From: JAEUMG01 sp046349315
Lineage (GTDB): Bacteria; Pseudomonadota; Alphaproteobacteria; Rhizobiales; Aestuariivirgaceae
Assembly (NCBI GenBank): GCA_046349315.1
Contig: JAXMCQ010000001.1
Coordinates: 1 to 6,013 of the forward strand
Length of the DNA stretch: 6,013 nucleotides
Direction of reading: 5' to 3'
How positions within the stretch are numbered: the first letter of the stretch is position 1; each line of letters starts with the position of its first letter. The notes under the pieces are model-generated. The model saw only the letters and a list, made by a program, of their open reading frames with translations, searched no databases and was not told the DNA's origin. The translations under genes were made by a program, and so were the position numbers. This document shows positions 1 to 5,303 of the stretch, one piece after another.

Positions 1-1
1 G

Positions 2-127
2 ATGCTGCCCTACACGATCGCCTTCTTCTTCGCCTCGACCGCGCTTTTCACGGCCTGGTATCTCTTCGATATCCCGCTGGGCCCCGGCATCGAGCGCACC
101 TACACGCCCGGCCAGCACGCCCCCTGA
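2..127 (+). CDS. C-terminal end of an AbgT-family-like membrane transporter (5' partial)
   Basis: Only the last 41 codons are in the window; the frame is open to the left edge and ends at TGA 125-127. The peptide has one hydrophobic segment (PYTIAFFFASTALFTAW) followed by DIPLGPG and a short polar tail. A last transmembrane helix ending in a (I/L)PLGPG turn is how I remember AbgT-family transporters (p-aminobenzoyl-glutamate type, some linked to antimetabolite efflux) finishing. The protein would sit in the inner membrane. A strong terminator begins 18 bases after the stop, so this is the last gene of its transcription unit. It is probably chromosomal backbone outside the island. The family call rests on about 40 residues, so another multi-pass transporter is possible. 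Confidence 0.6.
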   Translation: MLPYTIAFFFASTALFTAWYLFDIPLGPGIERTYTPGQHAP

Positions 128-145
128 CGCCCGCCATGAATCGCG

Positions 146-179
146 AAGCCCGCCTTAGCTGGTGGGCTGAGGCGGGCTT
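146..179 (+). terminator. Intrinsic terminator after the transporter gene
   Basis: A 10-bp perfect stem (AAGCCCGCCT at 146-155 with AGGCGGGCTT at 170-179) extends inward through a T-G wobble and AGC/GCT to about 14 pairs, closing a 6-base loop (160-165). The following T-run is short (three T). It lies 18 bases past the transporter stop and 17 bases beyond the tRNA 3' end on the other strand, so it may also help end the tRNA transcript, although no T-tract follows in that direction. Confidence 0.8.
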
Positions 180-196
180 TGTGCGTGGTGGTGATT

Positions 197-273
<77 letters not shown>

Positions 274-288
274 TCAAGGTGTGGCGCG

Positions 289-317
289 CTTGTATGCGCC
301 GCGTGGCGCAAACGCAA
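289..317 (-). promoter_or_regulatory. Predicted promoter of tRNA-fMet
   Basis: On the minus strand a -35-like TTGCGT (312-317) is followed by a 17-base spacer and a -10-like TACAAG (289-294), ending 15 bases before the first tRNA base. Spacing is ideal, and a GC-rich discriminator follows, as in stable-RNA promoters. The match to sigma-70 consensus is moderate, so this is a prediction. Confidence 0.5.
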
Positions 318-390
318 CCCCTTTTGTAACAGATTGATGTCGTTCGATATTCTTGCCCGCTCGCGCGCGGGATAGGAATGCGAACCGCGC

Positions 391-417
391 CTGCTCCGGG
401 CCGGAGCAATCGGAGCA
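391..417. repeat. Cluster of TGCTCCG/CGGAGCA elements
   Basis: TGCTCCG (392-398), a GGC loop, and CGGAGCA (402-408) form a perfect 7-bp dyad. A third copy of CGGAGCA follows at 411-417, three bases after the dyad. A fourth copy, in the 10-base identity CTGCTCCGGG, lies at 501-510. Repeated short sites upstream of an integrase could be protein-binding sites (integrase arm, excisionase or repressor), but in GC-rich DNA some recurrence is expected by chance. Confidence 0.35.
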
Positions 418-645
418 GAACGCGCATTCGGCGGCGGAACAAGGCGCGAACCGTCGTTCGAAACCGGGAAGGCGACGGACACAGTGCGGACACGAAATCG
501 CTGCTCCGGGCGAGCCTGGCGCCCATCGGCGCCTACCCTTTCCGCCCGGTTTGCGCCCTTTCCCGCCATTCATCGTGAGACCCGCCGAGAGCATCTTGCT
601 GACCGGAAATGACCGCGGCTGAGTAGCGCGGAAAGGGTCGAAAGC

Positions 646-1845
646 ATGAAGGCGCATCTCACCGAACGCTATGTGAAAGGGCTTCAGCCGAAGGCGAAGA
701 ACATCATCGTCTATGACGAGGAGGTGGTCGGCTTCGGCGTCCGGATCACCAGCGGCGGCACGCGCGCCTTTATCCTGACCTATCGAATCGAGGCGCGGGA
801 GCGGCGCCTCACCATCGGCGCATGGCCGGATTGGTCGGTCACCGCCGCCAGGGAAGAGGCCAAGCGCCTCAAGCGCGAGATCGATCAAGGCCGCGATCCG
901 ATGGCCGAGCGGGACGAGGCCCGGGAGTCGCCGAACGTCCGGCAACTGATCGACCGCTATCTTGAAGAACACGCCGCCAAGCTTGCGAAGCGCAACCGCG
1001 ACGATCAGGCGTCGATGCTGCGCAAGCTGGTCGAACCGGCTTGGGGCCCGCGCAAGGCGGCGGAGATCCAGCCTGATGATGTCGATCGGCTTCTGCGCCA
1101 GATCGCCGGTGGCACACTGGGAAAACGAGGCCGTAAGCCGACGCCGGTGCGGGCGAACCGGCTGGGCGAAATCCTGCGCAAGATGTTCAACCTCGCGATC
1201 CGCTGGCGCATCCGAACCGACAACCCTGCCGCCGGGTTTGCCCGCAACGCCGAAGCGCCGAGGGACCGTTATCTCTCATCCGATGAAATCGGTCGGCTGT
1301 CCGCCGCGCTCGATGCCCATCCGAACCGGCGCGCCGCCGATGCCGTGCGGCTGATCCTGCTCACCGGCGCGCGGCGCGGCGAAGTTCTGAACGCGCGCTG
1401 GGATCAATTCGATCTCGACGCCGCCGTCTGGATCAAACCCGCCGCCACCACGAAGCAGCGCCGCCTGCATCGCGCGCCGATCAGCGCTTCCGCCGCCGCG
1501 TTGCTGCGCACGATCCGGCTGCGGGTGCCCGAAGATTGCGAATGGGTGTTTCCGGGCGATGCCGAAGGCAAGCCGCTTCAGGACATCAAGCGGTTCTGGG
1601 AGGATGTCCGGGCGAAGGCCGATCTGCCCGCCGTCCGCATCCACGATCTGCGCCACACGTTCGCGTCGCTGCTCGTTTCGGGCGGAATGACACTGCCGAT
1701 GATCGGCAAGCTCCTCGGCCACACGCAGGTTCAGACCACGCAGCGCTACGCGCACCTGCTCGACGACCCCTTACGCGCCGGGCTCGAACAGGTCGGAGAT
1801 ATGTTGCGGGCGAAGCCTTGGCTGGTTGCAAGCGCAAATATCTGA
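646..1845 (+). CDS. Tyrosine-type site-specific integrase, P4/DUF4102 type
   Basis: This 399-residue protein catalyses integration and excision of a genomic island through a covalent 3'-phosphotyrosyl intermediate. The layout is complete: an N-terminal arm-binding domain at about 2-90 (LTERYVKGLQP, then GFGVRITSGGTRAF), a SAM-like core-binding domain at about 97-195, and the catalytic domain at about 207-385. All catalytic residues are visible: R243 in TGARRGE, K270 in TTKQ, H333 and R336 in HDLRHTF, H359 in LGHTQ, and the nucleophile Y368 in QRYAHLL. Length is normal for the family. The ATG at 646 follows a weak AAAGGG about ten bases upstream, and the domain begins almost at once, so the start is sound. 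It is transcribed away from the tRNA, and a terminator follows. Related integrases usually use tRNA 3' ends, but this gene lies on the 5' side of tRNA-fMet, so its target is not evident. Confidence 0.96.
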   Translation: MKAHLTERYVKGLQPKAKNIIVYDEEVVGFGVRITSGGTRAFILTYRIEARERRLTIGAWPDWSVTAAREEAKRLKREIDQGRDPMAERDEARESPNVRQLIDRYLEEHAAKLAKRNRDDQASMLRKLVEPAWGPRKAAEIQPDDVDRLLRQIAGGTLGKRGRKPTPVRANRLGEILRKMFNLAIRWRIRTDNPAAGFARNAEAPRDRYLSSDEIGRLSAALDAHPNRRAADAVRLILLTGARRGEVLNARWDQFDLDAAVWIKPAATTKQRRLHRAPISASAAALLRTIRLRVPEDCEWVFPGDAEGKPLQDIKRFWEDVRAKADLPAVRIHDLRHTFASLLVSGGMTLPMIGKLLGHTQVQTTQRYAHLLDDPLRAGLEQVGDMLRAKPWLVASANI

Positions 1846-1866
1846 TTCCTGACGGCCTTTCGTCAT

Positions 1867-1884
1867 GTCGGCTTGCCGACTTTT
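1867..1884 (+). terminator. Intrinsic terminator of the integrase gene
   Basis: A perfect dyad GTCGGC/GCCGAC (1867-1872 with 1875-1880, or 5 bp with a 4-base loop) is followed directly by TTTT. A weaker TGACG/CGTCA hairpin (1850-1865) sits between it and the integrase stop. It lies 22 bases after the stop and separates the integrase from the downstream operon. Confidence 0.7.
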
Positions 1885-1923
1885 CGCCCCGACGGGATGG
1901 CACCAAGCCGCGCTTTCGGCGAC
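1885..1923. other. Short spacer between integrase terminator and abiE operator region
   Basis: I see no gene or signal here; it marks the step from GC-rich integrase sequence to the AT-rich promoter of the AbiE-like operon. Confidence 0.4.
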
Positions 1924-1959
1924 TATCATATTTGTTGAAATTCGCATTTTCCGCCAATT
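1924..1959 (+). repeat. Upstream copy of a 36-bp imperfect direct repeat (operator candidate A)
   Basis: This copy matches 2002-2037 at 28 of 36 positions without gaps; the start-to-start distance is 78 bp. It contains the shared core AAATTCGCA and a GAAA/TTTC dyad (1937-1940, 1948-1951) around the 7-base centre TTCGCAT. It lies upstream of the predicted -35 box of the AbiEi-like gene. A further inverted repeat, GAAATTC (1937-1943) with GAATTTC (1964-1970), overlaps it. Confidence 0.6.
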
Positions 1960-1977
1960 CACGGAATTTCGCCAACC

Positions 1978-2005
1978 TTGCCAAGCGCAACGGCTCTAGT
2001 ATATC
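1978..2005 (+). promoter_or_regulatory. Predicted promoter of the AbiE-like operon
   Basis: TTGCCA (1978-1983) and TATATC (2000-2005) are separated by 16 bases, in a locally AT-rich stretch just upstream of the antitoxin-like gene. It lies between the two direct-repeat copies, and the downstream copy begins within the -10 box, the expected arrangement for a repressed toxin-antitoxin promoter. Confidence 0.5.
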
Positions 2006-2037
2006 TTACTTGCTTAAATTCGCAGTTTAAGGCAATT
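2002..2037 (+). repeat. Downstream copy of the 36-bp direct repeat (operator candidate B)
   Basis: This is the partner of the copy at 1924-1959. It contains a perfect 6-bp dyad, CTTAAA (2013-2018) and TTTAAG (2026-2031), around the 7-base centre TTCGCAG, at the same register as the weaker dyad in the first copy. It spans from the -10 box to the ribosome-binding AAGG (2029-2032), so a protein bound here could block transcription initiation. AbiEi antitoxins are known to autorepress by binding repeats in their own promoter, so AbiEi binding is the natural inference. Confidence 0.6.
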
Positions 2038-2044
2038 GTGGCAT

Positions 2045-2851
2045 ATGACGAAAATGGCCTCATCCCTACCTCAGGGGCGTATCCAGCTCATCCGAGTGCT
2101 CTCGGCGGCGGGCGACGTTATTCACATCGATGATGTTGTCAGCACACTTGAATTGGACCGAACCGCAGCTGCCCAGCGCTTGTCGCGCTGGACCGAGCAG
2201 GGTTGGCTGAGACGCGTCGGACGAGGGGCTTACGTTGCTGCTTCGATCGATACGCTCGGGTCGGAACGGGTACTTGACGATGCATGGATACTCGTCCCTG
2301 CGCTCTTCGAGCCTGCCTATATCGGCGGCCGCACGGCTGCAGAGCACTGGGATCTCACGGAGCAGATTTTCAAAGATGTGCTCGTAATGACGACGCAGGC
2401 GGTGCGCGAGAAGCGCCAGGAGCGTCACGGTATTCAGTTTACATTGAAGCATATCGACAAGCGGAAATTGTTTGGCACCAAGACAGTATGGCGCCATCAA
2501 ACCCGCGTGCCCGTCTCGGACGTTCATCGCACGATCGTCGACATGCTCGACGATCCGGCGGTGGGTGGGGATATTCAACACATTGCCGATTGCCTCGCCG
2601 CCTATCTGCGCCGAAACGACCGCGATGATAGCAAGGTCATCGAGTATGCGTCGCTGCTCGGCAACGGCGCTGTCTTCAAGCGGCTTGGCTTCCTCGCCGA
2701 GCGGCTGCCGGATACCGCAAGGCTCGTTCGACTTTGCGAAAGCAATCTCAGCCGTGGGCATGCCAAGCTCGATCCCGCCCAAGACTGCCCGCGCATCGTT
2801 ACCAAATGGCGGCTCCGTGTTCCCAATCTCTGGGCACGTGAGGTGCGTTAG
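2045..2851 (+). CDS. AbiEi-family antitoxin and transcriptional autorepressor
   Basis: This 268-residue protein is the antitoxin-like partner of a type IV AbiE system: it represses its own operon and counteracts the toxin without being known to bind it. A winged-helix domain lies at about 12-66 (LIRVLSAAGDVIHIDDVV, then QRLSRWTEQGWLRRVGRGAY). The conserved AbiEi stretch follows at about 91-115 (AYIGGRTAAEHWDLTEQIF), then a helical C-terminal half containing VHRTIVDML and a basic tail. The ATG at 2045 is preferred because AAGG lies 12 bases upstream. An in-frame TTG at 2036 overlaps the operator repeat and is too close to AAGG; ATG 2054 is a weaker alternative. The stop abuts the next start with no gap, indicating coupled translation. 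The family is clear; promoter repression is inferred from it and from the repeats. Confidence 0.87.
   Translation: MTKMASSLPQGRIQLIRVLSAAGDVIHIDDVVSTLELDRTAAAQRLSRWTEQGWLRRVGRGAYVAASIDTLGSERVLDDAWILVPALFEPAYIGGRTAAEHWDLTEQIFKDVLVMTTQAVREKRQERHGIQFTLKHIDKRKLFGTKTVWRHQTRVPVSDVHRTIVDMLDDPAVGGDIQHIADCLAAYLRRNDRDDSKVIEYASLLGNGAVFKRLGFLAERLPDTARLVRLCESNLSRGHAKLDPAQDCPRIVTKWRLRVPNLWAREVR
2840..2845 (+). promoter_or_regulatory. Ribosome binding site of the AbiEii-like gene
   Basis: GAGGTG lies within the last codons of the antitoxin gene, six bases before GTG 2852. It supports this non-ATG start; the next in-frame ATG would be residue 30, after conserved residues. Confidence 0.7.
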
Positions 2852-4315
2852 GTGATCGAGAAACGCGAAATCCTGGCTATCGCCGAACAAACGTCGCTCA
2901 CACCTCATGTGGTCGAGAAGGACTACGTGCTCGGCTGGATGCTTGCAGGCATCTACAGCCGCGCGGAACTCGCCGAAAGCTGGGTCTTCAAAGGCGGCAC
3001 ATGCTTGAAGAAGTGCTTCTTTGAAACCTATCGCTTTTCAGAAGATCTCGACTTCACGCTACGCGATCCTTCACACTTGAACGAGGATTTCCTGAAGAGC
3101 ATCTTCAAGGAGGTCGGAGAATGGATTTATGAAGAGACTGGCATCGAAGTGCCGAGCAATGGACAAGCGTTTGATGTCTACAAGAATCCACGCGGCCATA
3201 TCTCTTGCCAAGGCAAAATCAGCTACAAGGGTCCAGTCTCATCGACCCATGCTCTTCCCCGCATCAAACTCGATCTGACCGCCGACGAACGGATTGTCCT
3301 TCCACCCGTTCAGACACAGATATTCCATCCATACTCCGATGCGCCCGAGGATGGGATCGAGGTTCTCGCCTACGATTATGTCGAGGCTTTCGCTGAGAAG
3401 TTCCGGGCGCTCGCCGAGCGAACACGACCGCGCGATCTATATGATGTCGTGAATCTCTATCGAAACACAGATGCGCGTCCCAACTCGCAACATTTCATCG
3501 AGGTGCTGCGAGCAAAGTGCGAATTCAAGGGCATTGGGCTCCCGCGCATGGCCGATCTTGAGCTTCATCGCGCCGAACTTGAGGCGGGCTGGGCCAATAT
3601 GTTGAATCATCAACTGCCGGCGCTTTTGCCGGTCGCCTCGTTTTGGGATGCGTTGCCCGATATCTTCGCGTGGCTTGATGGCGCGGTCACTCCCACCCTT
3701 GCGGCAATGCCGCTCGGCGCGACCGACACGGTCATTCGAGAGCGCGTCGTTAACCTTCCATCCGGTAGCAAGGGGCAGACTTTCATCGAGATGATCCGCT
3801 TTGCTGCCGCAAACCGCCTGCTCGTCGAAATCGACTACCGCGACAAAGAAGGGAACCGTTCGACCCGCGCCATCGAGGCATATTCGCTCAGACGCGCACA
3901 GGCTGGCGACGTGCTGCTGATGGCAGTCCGCGCCGATAACGGTCAGCCGCGAAGCTACCTGATCAACAGTATCCTCGGGGTCAGGACGACCCAGACCTCG
4001 TTTGCACCGCGCTATCCGATTGAGCTCACGCCGTCCGGCCCTCAGATGATTCCTGGAACGAGCAGATCTGCTTCTTCAGCGGGCGACGCTTTAACGGCTC
4101 TGCGGACGCCAGCTATTCGAAAGGTCACTGCGCGCCGAGCTTCGAGTGCCAAAGGTTTCGGACAGGTGGGGCCAACCTATGTATTCCGGTGCTCGGTCTG
4201 CGGAAAGACTTTCAATAAGAAGAGCTACGACGCGACGCTCAACTCGCACAAAAACAACAAAACCGGCTATCAGTGCTACGGTAGCATCGGAACCTATGTA
4301 ACGACAAAATATTAA
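2852..4315 (+). CDS. AbiEii-like nucleotidyltransferase toxin fused to WYL-like and zinc-ribbon-like domains
   Basis: The first ~275 of 487 residues match the AbiEii/AbiGii toxin family (DNA polymerase beta-type nucleotidyltransferase fold). Visible motifs are VEKDYVLGW (21-29), FKGGTCLKK (46-54), the metal-binding SEDLDFT (D65, D67), a K-x-D (K139, D141), and EKFRALAERTRPRDLYDVV (182-200). Active family members cytosolically transfer nucleotides to tRNA or another substrate and stop growth. The extra C-terminal part is unusual. Residues ~308-390 resemble a WYL domain (LLVEIDYRDKEG, then RSYLINSILGVRTTQTSF), although the W-Y-L triad itself is degenerate (VLL at 354-356). A Ser/Ala/Arg-rich linker (~395-440) leads to FRCSVCGKTF with C447, C450, H466 and C475, a likely zinc site. 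It is encoded directly after the antitoxin gene, with start GTG 2852. The toxin family is clear, the WYL call is probable, and the sensing role is inference. Confidence 0.85.
   Translation: MIEKREILAIAEQTSLTPHVVEKDYVLGWMLAGIYSRAELAESWVFKGGTCLKKCFFETYRFSEDLDFTLRDPSHLNEDFLKSIFKEVGEWIYEETGIEVPSNGQAFDVYKNPRGHISCQGKISYKGPVSSTHALPRIKLDLTADERIVLPPVQTQIFHPYSDAPEDGIEVLAYDYVEAFAEKFRALAERTRPRDLYDVVNLYRNTDARPNSQHFIEVLRAKCEFKGIGLPRMADLELHRAELEAGWANMLNHQLPALLPVASFWDALPDIFAWLDGAVTPTLAAMPLGATDTVIRERVVNLPSGSKGQTFIEMIRFAAANRLLVEIDYRDKEGNRSTRAIEAYSLRRAQAGDVLLMAVRADNGQPRSYLINSILGVRTTQTSFAPRYPIELTPSGPQMIPGTSRSASSAGDALTALRTPAIRKVTARRASSAKGFGQVGPTYVFRCSVCGKTFNKKSYDATLNSHKNNKTGYQCYGSIGTYVTTKY
3773..4021 (+). other. 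WYL-like domain region within the toxin gene
   Basis: These codons cover residues ~308-390. The pattern is an amphipathic helix (FIEMIRFAAANRLL), a strand with IDYRD, RAIEAYSL, a hydrophobic strand (VLLMAVRADNG), then RSYLINSILGVRTT. This follows the order of WYL domains, which in regulators such as BrxR/CapW and in CRISPR accessory proteins bind ligands or nucleic acids. The namesake W-Y-L residues are replaced, so it is a divergent member. Confidence 0.6.
4172..4312 (+). other. Zinc-ribbon-like C-terminal module of the toxin gene
   Basis: These codons cover residues 441-487. The pattern C-x2-C-x15-H-x8-C (C447, C450, H466, C475) is framed by aromatic residues (YVF before, GYQCYG after), and the protein ends seven residues after GSIG. 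Its compact form and four potential ligands suggest a zinc-binding nucleic-acid or protein contact. The ligand set is inferred from spacing only. Confidence 0.6.
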
Positions 4316-4345
4316 CCTGCACGCAAAAAATGCTGGGCACTGGCT

Positions 4346-4981
4346 TTAAACCGAACGAAGCTCCTTCCAGATCGCCGACACCTTCCGCCGCACCGTCCGT
4401 TCGTCGGGCGGCGGAAAATCTTCCCGGCCCGCGAACCAATCCATCATATCGCGCACCAGCTCGCCCTGGCTCGCCGGCATGCCGTGATCATGTACCCGCC
4501 GGGCGATAGCGCCTGCGAAGGCGTCCCAGTCGTGTTTCGGCGGCGCGCCCGGTCCGCCTGAGCGCTTCGCTGGATTTGACGCCTTCGCGCCGCCTTCCAC
4601 CGCGCCCGCGTCGAACAATCCCCAGGCGCGTTCGCAGCGCTCGAACTCCTTGCGCATGATGATCACGTCCGCTGCGCTCACGGGCACGCCGTCAACCGGG
4701 CGCGCGATCCATTCCCATTCCGCTTTTCTCGAGCGGCGGAAGCGCCGCACCAGCGCCGGCTTGCGCGATGTGCCGTCACGCCGGAACAGCGCCACCACGT
4801 CCGCGCCGTCGATCTCAACGATCCCGGAGGCGATCTGCTTGTCGGCGGTTTCGACCGTCGGCAGCAAAGCGGAAAGCGCGATCTCGCCGTCGATCGCCCA
4901 GCCCGCGATATCGAGGGCGGGAACCTGCCAGCGGATCGCGGTGTCGGAAACAGTCAGGAAGGAACGGGGCGGCGCCGGCAT
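4346..4981 (-). CDS. Conserved-looking hypothetical protein, third gene of the ImmA-XRE operon
   Basis: I do not recognise a named family for this 211-residue protein. There is no signal peptide or membrane segment. The N-terminal half (about 1-110) mixes strands and helices and contains a basic patch (RKPALVRRFRRSRK, ~73-86) and WEWIARP. A Gly/Pro/Ala-rich linker (~125-149) joins a helical C-terminal part (~150-210) with WDAFAGAIARRV, MPASQGELVRDMMDWF and ERTVRRKVSAIWKELR. That tail resembles small modules I associate with alphaproteobacterial mobile elements, perhaps helix-turn-helix-like, but this is memory and not proof. ATG 4981 is fixed by an upstream in-frame stop and lies 28 bases after the XRE stop, with only a weak AGCGAG site. 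It converges on the toxin gene with 30 bases between stops and no clear terminator. Confidence 0.75.
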   Translation of the reverse strand: MPAPPRSFLTVSDTAIRWQVPALDIAGWAIDGEIALSALLPTVETADKQIASGIVEIDGADVVALFRRDGTSRKPALVRRFRRSRKAEWEWIARPVDGVPVSAADVIIMRKEFERCERAWGLFDAGAVEGGAKASNPAKRSGGPGAPPKHDWDAFAGAIARRVHDHGMPASQGELVRDMMDWFAGREDFPPPDERTVRRKVSAIWKELRSV

Positions 4982-5009
4982 CGGTTCAAACTCGCTTCAG
5001 GTCATGGGA

Positions 5010-5303
5010 TCACGGTTTGCTGTTGGGATTCCTTGTGTCGCGGCTTCGCCGATAGAGCGTCACCACGGCCTTGATGTCGCCGCGGAGATCGGGCGGCAGG
5101 CGCCCGGCCTCGCAGAAGAGATCATCGAGCTTCACCTCAAGGATGGCGGCGACGCGTTCCACGAGATCGTCGCGCGGCGGGTTTTCCTGTTCGCGCTCGA
5201 CGCGGCTCCAGTAGGCGGGCGAAACGCCCAGGCGCTCGGCAAACTCGTTCAGGCCGAAACCCTTTTGATTGCGGTGAAAGCGGACGGTTTGACCGAAGGC
5301 CAT
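5010..5303 (-). CDS. XRE/Cro-CI-type helix-turn-helix transcriptional regulator
   Basis: This 97-residue single-domain repressor has a lambda-repressor-like helix-turn-helix at about residues 5-62. GLNEFAERLGVSPAYWSRVE includes the turn and recognition helix, followed by PPRDDLVERVAAILEVKLDDL and then AGRLPPDLRGD, a tail typical of small XRE proteins. It probably binds DNA as a dimer and represses the operon or other island genes. The ATG overlaps the stop of the metallopeptidase gene as TGATG, implying coupled translation. GGGAG (5313-5317) lies nine bases upstream of the start. Pairing with an ImmA-like protease suggests that the protease inactivates this repressor under stress, as ImmA cleaves ImmR in ICEBs1. 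The family is certain; the substrate relationship is inferred. Confidence 0.92.
   Translation of the reverse strand: MAFGQTVRFHRNQKGFGLNEFAERLGVSPAYWSRVEREQENPPRDDLVERVAAILEVKLDDLFCEAGRLPPDLRGDIKAVVTLYRRSRDTRNPNSKP

Larger units (their letters stand above)
274..645. other. Gene-free region between tRNA-fMet and the integrase; likely island boundary
   Basis: No convincing gene lies here; open frames on both strands give basic, low-complexity peptides typical of GC-rich noncoding sequence. The left part holds the tRNA promoter. The rest holds short repeats and dyads: CTGCTCCGGG twice (391-400, 501-510), a 7-bp inverted repeat TGCTCCG/CGGAGCA (392-408), a further CGGAGCA (411-417), GTCGTTCGA twice (339-347, 453-461), and a GGCGCC/GGCGCC dyad (518-533). 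Integrase arm sites, excisionase sites and the left attachment site would be expected here, but none can be assigned. No clear integrase promoter was recognised. Confidence 0.5.

Noticed and set aside
448..470. TTCGAA-containing stretch as a second tRNA or an att remnant of a T-loop
   Set aside because: The flanking bases do not form a T-stem and no other tRNA parts are nearby.
274..972. Minus-strand 232-codon open frame with a cysteine-rich stretch
   Set aside because: It overlaps the tRNA promoter region and the integrase gene antisense. The Cys-rich part comes from GC-rich noncoding repeats, there is no ribosome binding site, and no family is recognised.
2036..2044. TTG start for the AbiEi-like protein
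   Set aside because: It lies inside the operator repeat only three bases after AAGG; ATG 2045 has better spacing and the protein family start fits it.
2066..2908. Minus-strand 280-codon open frame
   Set aside because: It is exactly antisense to the AbiEi-like gene, which has clear family motifs.
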